NCBI GenBank assembly: GCA_963082975.1
Contig: OY720345.1
Location: 15,712,491-15,776,490 of the forward strand
From: Labia minor
Taxonomy: Eukaryota; Arthropoda; Insecta; Dermaptera; Spongiphoridae
DNA: 64,000 nucleotides
Direction: 5' to 3'
Positions within the stretch are counted from its first letter, which is position 1. Every line of letters begins with the position of its first letter. The position numbers were made by a program, and so were the translations under genes. This document shows, piece by piece, positions 36,268-47,606 of this stretch. A model generated the notes under the pieces. The model made no database searches and was not told the DNA's origin. It worked only from the letters and a program-made list of their open reading frames with translations.

Positions 36268-36888
36268 AATAAGTTAACCTGTGGCCAGGCACAGAACCGA
36301 CCGACGGTTTGAAATAAACTAATTTCCAGTTACAGAAACAATTTCAAATAATTTTAATATATCTATTAATGCAATAAAAAACTGATATGGATATAACATA
36401 CATATTTTTAATTTTATTTTATTTATAATATATAAGGGATGTGACGTCATGAAGGGCTGGGTGACGTCATATAATTTTAAATTAAGAAAAAACTAATAAA
36501 GATGATTTTTCTCGAGGATAAAACCAATACAAAGTGCATGATTCGTGGAAATATGTAAAAAATCTCCTCATGTGAAATTTGGTGTGAAAATAACCCTTTC
36601 CCTCCTAATACTACCACTTCGGGTTTCCAAATATACACTAAAAGTTGATGAATTCATACTACTGATGCATTAAGTAATACCAAATTTTACCAAAATCCGT
36701 TGAGCCGTTTTAGTAATACACGTCTATACGGACACACAATAGACGGACGGACGGACGGACAGACATCATGCTAAAAATACTTTTTTCTGTTAAGAAAATG
36801 CATGATTCGTGGAGATATGTAAAAATCTCCACATGTGAAATTTGGTGTGAAAACAATACCTCCCTTACTATCGTCGGTCGGTAAAAAA
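36268..36888 (+). repeat. Family B, long form (copy B5)
   Basis: It has the head GTTAACCTGTGGCCAGG, the GTGACGTCAT pair, the TTCGGGTTTCC block, a (GGAC)n run at 36742-36759 and the end ATCGTCGGTCGGTAAAAAA. It lies in the Knirps-family intron. Confidence 0.8.
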
Positions 36889-37259
36889 GAAGAAAGTTAT
36901 ATTTTATTAATTGTATTATTTTATGGTATATTTTTGGTATTATTACTAACTAAAAAACTAAGCTGCATGCATAGTTTATTTAATAACTAAAAAAAGAAGA
37001 TAAAAAATTAAATTAATTCTCGTAGATTAATTAATTTACCAAATTAGAATAGAAATATTATATTTCAACTTAATTATGTATTATTTGTGATAATCATTAC
37101 ATAAATTGCATAAATTCCTTTCACAGTTGATAAAATTGATCTGGCCTGGTTGGTTGGTATCCAATTAGAATCACACATTTGAATGGCTAATGTTTAATGA
37201 TAGTTGTCCCGTATAAAAATTGAAATATTCTTATTATATATATATATATATATAATTTT
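36889..37259. other. AT-rich intronic spacer
   Basis: A (TA)n tract lies at 37235-37254. Nothing else recognised. Confidence 0.4.
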
Positions 37260-37620
37260 TTCTTAACTCAATTAATGATACATAGGCAAGGTGTAGTATT
37301 GTAGCATTGTGAGTGTAATTATTTTTGTTGCCTGGTGGTGATAATTACTGAGAAGTTGGATACTCCTCCCTTTAATATATATCATTAGTCCATGGCACAA
37401 TTAGGGCTTCTTAGGCGCCGCCTGCTAAAGAACAAACAGGAGAATTAGCACCGCAACGGCTGATGGATGCGTGTTTAATTACGAGCATCATCGGACACAG
37501 GTAGTAGTAGTAAGTAGTTGCATGGTACTGACTGGGTGGGTGCTTTGGTCGAGCGCGTGGCGTGGAATGATTCCGCCACGTGAGTTCCAACGATTCCCTA
37601 ACTATTCTACACAATGATTT
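37260..37620. promoter_or_regulatory. Intronic island with CAGGTAG, candidate enhancer
   Basis: Unique DNA of balanced composition inside the Knirps-family intron. CAGGTAG, the heptamer bound by the insect zygotic-activation factor Zelda, occurs at 37498-37504, next to GTTTAATTACGAGC. GCCACGTGAG at 37574 is E-box-like. Knirps-family genes are early patterning or neural genes, so an embryonic enhancer is plausible. The overlapping 67-codon minus-strand frame has no domain. Confidence 0.4.
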
Positions 37621-37795
37621 ATTTATTTATTATGCTTCATTTAATATAATTTAAAACTATTGATGAAACTATCAGCAACCTCATCTCTCCTTCAAAACTT
37701 TATTAGTGTTTATAAAAGGAGAAAAAGGAAAAGAAGTAAAAAATAAAAATAAAGATATAAATTTAAAATTTGATATATTCTTAATTTATATTAAG

Positions 37796-38368
37796 TACCT
37801 GGTTCACCGACCCCCGGCTCAGTACTTTAAAAAAATTATTCCTTATGAACTATGAATATTTAAGATTAAAATTATTATTTGAAATAAATAAATGACAAAA
37901 TATATGAAACAATTTCAAATATTTTAAAACAAATAAATTTAAAAACATAGTCATAAAACATACAGCCCTTAAACGTACATATTAATGCAGCGAAAGACAG
38001 AAAAGTATGGCCTGTGGATATAACATAATAAATATTTCGTAATTTGATTACAAAATATTATTAAAATAAATATTTTTAATTTTATTTTATTTATAATATT
38101 TTGTATTTAAGGAAGCGCTGTCCAATGTTGCCCGACGCCATTTTTTTATTATTAAAATTCCTATTTTAAATTAAGAAAAAACTAATTGAATTGAAATATG
38201 GGGTTTACGAATTGGAAAATCAACAGGTATGTGTCTAAGTATAACAAACTTATCTTAAATTTATCTTAATTTAATTTGTTTTCTTTATTAAAATTATTAA
38301 TCAATTTGCGTTAATAAGTATTCACCGAGATCAAAAATTACATATAAAATGATGAATTTTGACTGTGT
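37796..38368 (+). repeat. Family C with 3' extension (copy C3)
   Basis: The head is TACCTGGTTCACCGAC, and GGAAGCGCTGTCCAATG follows. At 38186 the usual tail is replaced by a segment, TTGAATTGAAATATGGGG onward to GATGAATTTTGACTGTG, that also accompanies copy C4 at 53908-54090 in inverted orientation. C3 and C4 may therefore derive from a longer parental element. Confidence 0.7.
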
Positions 38369-38592
38369 TAAAATTATTCAAAATGGATTTAGTTCAAATA
38401 AATTTATTTATATCTCACGGATGAAAATGATTTAATTATTTTATGAATATTTTAAATATATAAATAATTTTTAGACAATTATCTCTTTAAATTAAATCAT
38501 TTTATACATTTAATATTATCTATTTCTAGGTAAAAAAAATAAAGATTTCATTTAATAATTCTTGATTTTATAATAATATTCAATTTAATTTT

Positions 38593-38630
38593 CAGGAGTG
38601 AGCAACCCGGGGCCCGTTAAGCCATATATA
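38593..38630 (+). repeat. hAT-type terminus fragment
   Basis: CAGGAGTGAGCAACCCGG followed by GGCCCG resembles the left ends of the hAT-type MITEs at 14130 and 57775. No right end was found. Confidence 0.35.
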
Positions 38631-39221
38631 ATTTTATTTTTTATTGGTAACTTAAACTTTTTGAGAGACAGTTAAATATATATAATAATAAACGCTACAA
38701 CAATAAATCGATTTTTTGAGACATGTACCATATACCATATTATTCACAGAATGTTCAATAAATATTAAGATTTAATAATTTATTAAGTTGTTTTATTTTT
38801 TTTTTGGTCTTTTGATAAAAAACCCTCTGTTCTATCTATCTTGGAATTAAAATCATATAATAAATAATAAATAATTAAATAGTTTCATCTTTTCTTTAAG
38901 ATTAAGGATTTTCTGTTTATTTTAATTTATCTGTTAATAATTTGTCTACGGCAATGTTAATAAACATATATCTTTTCTTATCTTATTATAGTAGAAAATA
39001 ATATATATATATCCTTAATTTCAATGGAGGTATTGTTTTAATTGATAATGTATTAATATTTTTTTTATATTTAAAATATTTTAAAATTTTTTATTTAATT
39101 TCGAAATAAAATTAAAAATCTTTATTTTACTAATATTTTAGAATCAAATTACGAAATATATTTATTAATCTCACAAACAAAAAAAAAAATTAACCATCAT
39201 GTTAGCAACTTAATAACACAC
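38631..39221. other. AT-rich intronic spacer
   Basis: No gene or named repeat seen. Confidence 0.4.
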
Positions 39222-39587
39222 ATTGCCCTGTGGCCAGGCACAGAACCGATCGACGGCTTGAAATAAATTAATTTCCAGTTACAGAAACAATTTGAAATAA
39301 TTTAAATGTATCTGTTACTGCAATAAAAAACAGATATGGATATAACATAAATATTTTTAATTTTATTTTATTATATTTATAATATATAAGGAAGCGCTGA
39401 CTGTGACGTCATGAGGGGCTGGGTAACGTCATATAATTTTAAATTAACAAAAAACTAATGAAGATCATTTTCCCGAGGATAAAACCAATACAAAGTGCAT
39501 GCATGATTCGTGGAGAGATGTAAAAAATCTTCTCATGTGAAATTTGGGGTGAAAACAAACCTCCCTTACTATCGTGGGCCTTAAAAA
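39222..39587 (+). repeat. Family B, short form (copy B6)
   Basis: It begins ATTGCCCTGTGGCCAGG, then ACCGATCGACGGCTTG. It has AAGGAAGCGCTGACTGTG and a single decayed tail, CTATCGTGGGCC, replacing the usual CGTCGGTCGG. Confidence 0.75.
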
Positions 39588-40270
39588 GAAAAAAATATAA
39601 CCTCCTTTTTTAATCATTTTTAGAAAACCCATTTAACAATTGTAATAAATAATTAAAAAATTAATGTGAAAAAAAATTGGATGAAAGTATATACCCTTGA
39701 ATAAGAACTTTGAGTTTTTTTATAAGGTTAATATAAGGATATAATAAGTACATCATATAAATTATAGATAAATATGGATGGTAATTGATTCTTTTTCAAT
39801 TCTTCTAATTATATTAGAAAATTCTACGATCAATTGCCTTAGGGTTTTTAAATTGAGTGAGCCCTTTCGAATTTTCACTTAATCATTAATAATTTTTTTT
39901 TTTTTTTTTTGATTTTGAGAAAGCAGAAACATGTATATATATATATATATTAGATACGATAGTGAATGAATTTGCATTTCTCTGCTTTTCACTTAGAACG
40001 AACAGACGACCTTATGACTGTTTGAAAGCTATTGAATATAAATATTTCGTTCTTTTCTATATAATAAAGGTGTGACTGTCTACATGTGATCTTCAGGAAT
40101 TTTTAATCAATTTCCTAATAGATAACATGTGAGTGATTGAAAATATATATACATATCTATACCCATATAATTAATAATTGAAATTCGTTAAGAAATAATT
40201 TTCTTATTTGAATGAAGACTGAATGATGAAGAGGTGATGAACCAATGATCATTGAATTTAAACTAATATA
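39588..40270. other. AT-rich intronic spacer
   Basis: T homopolymer at 39892-39910 and (TA)n near 39934-39950. No exon recognised. Confidence 0.4.
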
Positions 40271-40812
40271 AGCTGGAGTGTCTCCACTCGACTATCTCGC
40301 AATTTAAATTGGATTAAATAAGATATATTATATTTAAATTAATTTTAATTAATTATAAATTATAAATTAAAATTAATAAATAATATTTATTAAACCAGCG
40401 CATGTTTGGCTCTTTGTTGATGGCACCACGTCTCGTGTTGACGCGTGATTTGCAGTGTTAAAAAATTAATTCCGGTACTTTCAGCGATTCAATCAAGCTG
40501 AAATTCTATATATAGCAGTTTTATACAATGTTTAATGATGTGAAAAACTATCAAACATATATCTTTATTTTTACGGGCACTTTAGAGGAAAAAAAATCAA
40601 AACGTTGTAGGTAATGACCCTCTTCCGGTTGAGCTACATTTCTCAAAAGTTGATAGAAAATTACGAATTTTGAATAATGCCCGTATATCAAATTTCATTA
40701 TTCTAGCTTCTAGTGTTTGCATAATATTGACACACACACACACATACATTTGTTTTTCAACCTTAGTGAAAATAATCCAGGGACCTTCAAAACCTATAAA
40801 AACATCAAAATT
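40271..40812 (+). repeat. Family A, 3'-truncated copy (A5)
   Basis: An intact head AGCTGGAGTGTCTCCACTCG runs through the GGCACCACGTCTCGTG block, the uninterrupted CACTTTAGAGGAAAAAAAA segment and a (CA)n run. It breaks off after AAAAACATCAAAATTG, before the ACGAGATAGT terminus. It shows the empty-site sequence for the hAT insertion at 7412. Confidence 0.75.
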
Positions 40813-41480
40813 GTTTTGTTTTTTTTGTATTTACTTTTACATATCTATTGACTTTTTTGATTTTTATGTAACAATTATTTTTGTTTCTTAAAATTATTAA
40901 ATTAATCAATATTGTAATGATTTCAGGTGGTTATTTTAATTTGCAAAATCTAATAATAATATAATAATAATAATAGATACCTATTATGGTACGTTTATAA
41001 AAATATTAATAAATTTGTAAAACCTAAAATTTGAAAACTGAATAAAGAAGAGGTGAGTCAATGATCACATTGAATTTAATCTAAACACTCTTTTGTGGTT
41101 CTAATCATTATGTATGTTTGTTATAAATATAGATTTATATAAAGGGAGAATAAATGATATACTAATTTAGATATATAGATCACAAAAAAATTAAAAAAAA
41201 AATAATTTAAGAGAAAAATTAATTTTTTGTATATTAAATATACATATATTATTAACAATGAATATTAATTATTTTAATTAATTAATTAATATGATTATTC
41301 GTTTTTTTTTAATTTTAATTCATAATTTTAAATTAGTAATGAAGGTACCATAATATTAGAATTTGTAATGAACTAGAAAATAAAAAGTAATATTTTCCTT
41401 TTTTTTATAAATTGATATACTTAATTTTTTTTTTCGTTTCTTTAATCTCTTAAATGATATAATAAAAATAAAATCATTAA
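40813..41480. other. AT-rich intronic spacer
   Basis: No gene or named repeat seen. Confidence 0.4.
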
Positions 41481-41911
41481 AATTACTAAAAGTTTCCGGC
41501 TTGACCAAGAAAAACGATGTTTTAAAATTTTTTTTTGCTATATTTTTCAACATTCAAGAGAGCTGAGGCATGTACGATGTCAGCTGAACGTGTGCGAAAT
41601 ATTTTGCACAATCATTTGAATATGGAAAGCTGTGTGCAACGTTAGACCAAAAACTGCTTCGAAAAACCATTTCTACCGAAAAATTGGTGCTGTAGGCGTA
41701 ATCCAAACGAATTTTTGCGTCGATTCATATCTGTTGATGAGACTTAAATTAAATCAAATTAAATTTAATTAATTAATTAAATTATTTAGAACACCGTTAT
41801 GAGAAATGTATCAGTGTTGATGGAGATTATGTTGAAAAATATAGCAAAAAAAAAAATTTAAAAACATCGTTTTTCTTGGCCAGGCCGGAAACTTTTCACC
41901 CCACCCTCGTA
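41481..41911 (+). mobile_element. Internally deleted mariner-type element with ~66-bp inverted repeats
   Basis: The arms at 41488-41553 and 41829-41896 are nearly perfect inverted matches (AAAAGTTTCCGGC to TTTTTCAACAT). The interior holds broken mariner transposase code: TTAGACCAAAAACTGCTTCG, then FLRRFISVDET-type sequence around 41719-41748 including the first catalytic Asp, then a C-terminal piece (HRYEKCISVDGDYVEK at about 41789-41838). The central catalytic part has been lost. The right end is CACCCTCG followed by TA; the outer left end is degraded. Confidence 0.8.
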
Positions 41912-42339
41912 TTGTAATTTTTTTTAAGTATATACAAAACGAGATATACAATAGATCTTCTTATGTGTAATGGTGGTAGCTGAGAGATCTAATAGATACC
42001 ATTCAAATCAAGTACCTTTTCATAATAATAAAGAGCAAATTAAATTATTTTCTAGAATGGTACTTGTGTATTGACAGTAAACGACGACTTTTCATCTAAA
42101 TTATAGGATAAAAAAAATTGTAAGCAACCAACTCATTTGTCTAGTCATTCGCACCACAATTCATACTTAAAGAAGAGTCTTTTTTTTTATTTTTAAAAAT
42201 TTATTCTATAATTTTGATTACTTTTCGACAAAATAGCCACTTTGAAATCAAAATTTATCCACAAATGTATAATCATAATATTTCATTCAAAATAATCGAA
42301 TTTAAGAGATTTCTTTTTATTTTATTTATCTACTTAGAG
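41912..42339. other. AT-rich intronic spacer
   Basis: No gene or named repeat seen. Confidence 0.4.
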
Positions 42340-42683
42340 CAGAGGTTCCCAAACTTTTTCGGTATACGGCTCTCATAACACATCGAATTTTTTCCGCGGC
42401 TCCCTAAATTAATTAGGGTGGCCATATTTCGAAAACACCAAACCGGGACAAACGGTTTACCTTTTTTTTAAAGACAAGTTGAAAAAATTTTGAAAAAAGT
42501 ACGAAATGTTCAAAGCTTGGTCCAAAAAACGGTTTACCTTTATTTTTTTTTTTTAGTGACAAGTTGAACAATTTAAAAAAAATCATCTTACTTTTTTTTT
42601 AGAACCAAAAAGTTTCAAGTATTAGGAAATTTTTTCGCGACTCCCTTAGGACGGCGTAGTTTGGCACAGTTTGGAAATCACTG
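42340..42683. mobile_element. hAT-type MITE with captured MITE fragment
   Basis: The ends are CAGAGGTTCCCAAACTTT and AGTTTGGAAATCACTG. Flanks ACTTAGAG and ACTTATAG match in 7 of 8 positions. Inside, 42415-42460 (AGGGTGGCCATATTTCG and CACCAAACCGGGACA) is the left end of the GGGTGACCAT MITE family, apparently inserted or captured. Confidence 0.85.
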
Positions 42684-42691
42684 ACTTATAG

Positions 42692-44090
42692 TATACTCGT
42701 CTAGAATTAATGTAGGTATTTAAAAATGATATAATGTATGTATTATGTAGGTTTTTCAGAATTGGAAAACTTTTTTATTCAAATATTTAGTATATGTGAA
42801 CTGAACAATCGATATCATTTTAGGGAAAAGTTATCTTTGATTTTTATTAATAATTAATATAATTAATCAATATGTAGGCGCAAAAATCAAGAAATATTAA
42901 TATGGAAACACTTCAATGTCAATTCAAAGTCAATTAAGTATTAAGCTGACATTGGAAAATATAATATAATATAATTTTGTGTCTGTATTAAATTAAAAGA
43001 AATAATATATATAATTATTATTAATTTATAGATGTATATTTGAATTGGTAATAAATTAAAACACTAAAAAAAAATATTTCATTCCTACTTAAATAATATT
43101 AAATAAATATGATCTAATTATTTTATTAAATTAATGAAAACGATAGAATTAGTAAATTAAATGATATTCCATTGATTATATATTAAAAATTAATGTAATA
43201 TATAAAATAATAATTATATAATGGAAAATGATAGAAGATTTTGTATTCTTTGCCGGAAGAATACAAACCTCTTTGAAAAAAGGATATACCAGTTAAGCAC
43301 ATTGAAACTATACCTAACTATTTAATTGAATTAATTGATTTTTATGATATATCATGTTTTTATGTGTTTCGATATGATATGACAATTATGTAAATACGAA
43401 TAATTTAATTACATTAAATCAAACTTAAGATATCTGATAAAATACATAATTTAATAAAAATTTATAAATCTTTATAAATAAGTTTATCTTTTAGAAATTC
43501 AACTTTCTTATTATCCAAATTTTCATATTTCATATGCTATCCATGTTTATCTCAAATATGGCATAAAACGATAGAATTTAGTTTTAGTCCCAGACCAACT
43601 TCCCCAAATTACATATTTTTTAATCATCCTGGGAAAAATTAAAAAGTATATACCTCTTTGAAATTTAAATTGTTATTTTAATATTTTTATTGAATGGGAT
43701 ATTAATCATATAAATTGTATACTTTAAACTATAAAAAATTAATAAAAACAAAAAAAAAATACAATTTACCTTTAAGAGATTGGATTTTAATTTAAACATA
43801 AAGTAGGTTGTTGTCTCGTTATATATTATATGAATAATAAAATGAAGAATATAGGGAGCACACACATAAAGAAACTTTGAGTGTTCAACTCGTTAGATTA
43901 TTTTTTTAATACTTTAAGACACAGGAACAACAGTAATAAATATAAATAAATATTGTCTTGCTGGTGACTTGATTAAAAATTCATTAATTTAATATGAGTA
44001 CTGCTATGTATTCATTCATTAATTACCTCCCTTATTGCATTATAACTAATTTAAAATCTTTCACTTGTTTTATCATACTATATATATATA
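42692..44090. other. AT-rich intronic spacer
   Basis: A 66-codon minus-strand frame at 43665-43865 is Ile/Phe/Asn-rich and without motif. No exon recognised. Confidence 0.4.
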
Positions 44091-44290
44091 TAGGGTGACC
44101 ATATATTTCGAAAACACCAAACCGGGACAAACGGTTTAGCTTTTTTTTTTTAGAACAAAATTGAAAAAATTTTGAAAAAAGTCGGAATTTTGAAAAAAAA
44201 GTACGAAATGTCCTAAATATTTAAAAACCGGGACAATAGACTGTCCCGAGGACATTTTTCGAGACGCCGGGACGTTTGGTCACCCTATAT
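44091..44290. mobile_element. MITE of the GGGTGACCAT family
   Basis: The left end TAGGGTGACCATATATTTCG and right end GACGTTTGGTCACCCTATAT are inverted matches for GGGTGACCA / TGGTCACCC, flanked by a (TA)n tract. GGGACAATAGACTGTCCCG is an internal palindrome. Non-coding. Confidence 0.8.
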
Positions 44291-44661
44291 ATATAACGCA
44301 AATTAGTATGTAGGTATTTATTTATTAAAATCAATTTTTTAATATATTTCTAATGTGATATCTACTATTCAATTATTATTAAATCAAACTCTTTATGTAT
44401 TTTATTTATAAATTATCTATAATATTTCCCTCTTGGGTATATTTTTAATAGAAAATATACCTATTACAATTATTGTTACTTTTCACCATGATTTCCTTTT
44501 GTTTTTCATATTCAATGCATTTTAATATTTAAATACATTAGAAATCAAATTTTTTTATTTTTATATTAAAAATAATTTTCATTGATGAATTTATGTAATT
44601 ATTATGAGAAAAAAAAGAACTGAATTCATTGAATTAACTTGTAAACGTTTATTGAATAGAG

Positions 44662-44956
44662 CAGTGATTCTCAACCACTGTGCCGCGAGATTATCAAAAT
44701 GTGCTCTTAAATATTTCCGAATTTTTTTTCTAAATTTTTTCAATTTGATTCTAAAAAAAAAAGATAAAACATTTTTTGGGTCTAGGCTCTTAAACATTTC
44801 CGACTTTCTAAATTTTTTTAATATGGTTCTAAAAAAAAATGTAACCACTTTTTTTCAATATGGTAAACTTTTACACTTATCTTTTTCTTTGTGTGCCGCC
44901 AAATTTTTAAACCGTTAAAAGTGTGCCGCGGTAAAAAAAAAGGTTGAGAATCATTG
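44662..44956. mobile_element. hAT-type MITE with perfect target duplication
   Basis: The ends are CAGTGATTCTCAACCACTG and AGGTTGAGAATCATTG. GAATAGAG flanks both sides (44654-44661 and 44957-44964). Both sub-ends carry GTGCCGC. Open frames of 85-104 codons on the two strands read through its poly-A and poly-T tracts and are not genes. Confidence 0.9.
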
Positions 44957-44964
44957 GAATAGAG

Positions 44965-47522
44965 AGTGGATAAAATTATGATTTAAATCCCTAATTACTA
45001 TATTCTTGATTAAAATAAATTAATATTATGAATTGAATGGTCGATTATCAATGTCTGGATTTCAACGGCAAAATTTTTAATGATCAAGCGTTGGATCAAT
45101 CAAGCAGTTAGAAATCTTTGAAAAAGTTTCCTACGGACTACTAATATATTCCATTAAAACAAATTTGCAACCTTTCATTTCAAAATTTTTATTTTTAAGT
45201 CAAAGTGGTCAAACAAATTTTGTTGTTTCAAGAAAATTAAAAAAAAAAAAATATTTGTAGATTAATAATTATTGTTCAAATCTATTAATAATCTTACTAT
45301 TAATTTATCAAAATGTATAATTTTATTAATATAAATTTATTTTAAACGATTCTAACCAAAACGATAAACATATTAAATTTATATGCGCTTCAAATAAAAT
45401 TTTAATAATCCATGGATTTTAAAAATTTATTGAATATTACTTATCACACTTTAAATATTTTTTTATAATATACATTACATATATACTCATCTAAATTCAA
45501 TATATTTATATAAGATAATATTCTAATCAAAAAGAAGTATATTTTACTAAATACTTTCGGCAAAGTTGTGTGTATGAGGTGTGCATTTAGAAAATTTTAT
45601 TTTATCAATGATTAACTTGAAGCATTCTATCTATACTAATACATATATTATATATAATTAGAAAGATTTGTCATTTAAGGAATGTGTAGAAGATGAAGAT
45701 ATTATGTTTTTGGGGAAATTTCTCCAACGTGTTAAGTAGACACGAGACATGTTCCTACGACAAGCCAATTTAATCATTGCAAATAGATGTAGTTAATTTT
45801 ATTCTTGCTTAGAAAACGCTTACAAGATAATTCCCAAAGACAAACAAACACACAAAATAGACTTTATTCCATTATGAATATATCACTAGAGAAGGAGGGG
45901 GGAAAAATAGTGGATTTGTCCATTTAAAATGCATATGATTTGAGATAATAAAGACAAGCGGCGGCGGATTTAAGAATACATTGAAATGTGTTTATCAGAT
46001 ACAATTTATAATAATAATCTACCTATTCCCTATTTGATAAAACAATATAATTATATATTTCTTTAACTTTATCTATATTACCATTTTAAAATAATATATA
46101 AATTTAAATCTATTCTTTTTCAATAATAAATATTCGAATCGAAGATTGATTCTCTTACAAACTTTCAAAAATACACCTTCTTTCTTGATTGTATAATTTT
46201 TTAATTAAAAAACATTTTGTACTTTTTTTTTAATTTAAAAGTATTCCAATAATTAAAATGTACGTATTCAATAAAATAACATATCTTTTTAAGTAAAATT
46301 ATTTTAAATAAATTTTATTAATGGAATAAAAAAAAAAAAATTTCTACAAAAATTAAAAAAAATAAAAACAAACATTACTAATTGAATTTATTTAATATAT
46401 CAATATAAAATTTTAATGTTTAAATAAAAGATTAATTTGTATATTAATACATAAGATATAACAAAATAACAATTTTTTCCTTGCATTATTATTTACTATC
46501 AAGTTTTAATTTAATAACTCTACCAATTAAAATGAATATATGAGATAATAGTTAACTTAGTAATTTGTTGTTTTTTTTCAAAATAAATATAATTTCAATT
46601 GAAAAACAGTTCAAATGCATTAGTCATTAAAAATAATTTATTCTTTTTGATAATACTTTACTATTTATTTTTCATTAAAAAGTATAACTCATTTAAAAAC
46701 CCTTTAGATTTAATTTTATCAATAACACATACCAATTAAAAAAAAAAGAATGAATAAATTGTGATCAAAATTATAAATCTAAATAGAAATCTGTTCAGTT
46801 TGTCAGTTACTTTATAATTATAATACTATTTATTCTCGAAAACTTATACTATAGGTATAAAAATAATTTTATAATATTATAGATATCTATTAAATTATTT
46901 ACGCGTTATATTTATTTATTTTATTAGATAATTGCAACGAGAGATTAAAGCTTCAAAGGATTTTTTAGTATGGTATTCGGATAATCTATTTCAGAAAAAT
47001 ATCTACAAATTTTAATTTTTCTTAAATATATTATTTTTCTTTGATTTTAGGATAGTATTAGTACTAATAATTCTATCAAAACTAAATAATTTATGGAGAC
47101 TTTAATGAATCATATTGTATTTTATATATCTTTGTGATACTTAAAAAACTCGAAAGTTTTTGATCGAAATAGTCACTACTCCCCAGCCTTCTTTCTTCAA
47201 TCAATTACTATCCTCCCCAATTCCTTCACATCTTTATATATATTTTGTTTACCCCATCGGTAATAAATTTCATAAAAATGTTAATTATAAACTATTTTAT
47301 TTAATTTTCATATGTTTGCATTTGAAAGGTGCAAATTTACAAAATTAAAATTGAATGTATTTATTCTATAAGTACAAATATATTAATATATATAATATAT
47401 AGCACACAGTAAATTATTACTATTTTTATATATTAAGAATAAAAGAAAACCACCGATTTAATCTATATTATCGATTTTTTATTAAAAGTAAGAAAAAATA
47501 TGTATTCGAATTTAGTTTTGAT
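44965..47522. other. AT-rich intronic spacer, with a mixed stretch at 45.66-45.97 kb
   Basis: The stretch 45680-45970 contains TTCTCCAACGTGTTAAGTAG, CGACAAGCCAATTTAATC and GACAAGCGGCGGCGG, and may be regulatory. The rest is AT-rich with homopolymers. No exon was recognised other than that ending at 47529. Confidence 0.3.
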
Positions 47523-47528
47523 TATTAC

Positions 47529-47606
47529 CTTGCATCCTTCGCAAGTGAAGGCGCCAAAGTGGAAGCCGGCGGCCGGCTCTCCACAAACTCTGCATAGTTG
47601 ATTCAT
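47529..47606 (-). CDS. kni/eg (NR0A family): Knirps-family nuclear receptor, first coding exon (start codon and zinc finger 1)
   Basis: This 78-nt exon is shorter than the usual ORF cut-off but unmistakable. It encodes 26 residues, from [11 protein letters not shown] to FTCEGCK, which is the complete first zinc finger of the NR0A DNA-binding domain (Cys5, 8, 22, 25) with the P-box CEGCK. It ends AAG followed by a GTAATA donor at 47523-47528. The phase is 0, so it joins SFFGR of the exon at 31960 without a shift and restores CEGCK-SFFGR, the conserved nuclear-receptor intron position. The coding total is 380 residues, close to the size of fly Eagle and shorter than Knirps-related. The ATG is preceded by GAAG, so it may lie exactly at a splice acceptor, with the 5' UTR on a separate exon. 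Confidence 0.95.

Larger units (their letters stand above)
31961..47528 (-). other. Intron of about 15.6 kb splitting the DNA-binding domain
   Basis: The intron is defined by the GT donor after the zinc-finger-1 exon and the AG acceptor before SFFGR; it holds no other exon that I can recognise. It contains hAT-type MITEs (32831, 42340, 44662), a Tigger-like relic (34119), family B copies (36268, 39222), a family C copy (37796), a family A copy (40271), a mariner derivative (41481) and a TGACC-type MITE (44091). The rest is AT-rich, apart from islands near 32.2, 33.7 and 37.4 kb that could be regulatory. Confidence 0.9.

Noticed and set aside
42340..42683. Open hope of an active hAT transposase among the MITEs
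   Set aside because: All delimited elements are under 0.45 kb and non-coding; no transposase block (for example a BED finger or dimerisation domain) was seen anywhere in the window.
44591..44918. Open frames of 85 and 104 codons
   Set aside because: They lie within a delimited non-coding hAT MITE with an 8-bp target duplication.
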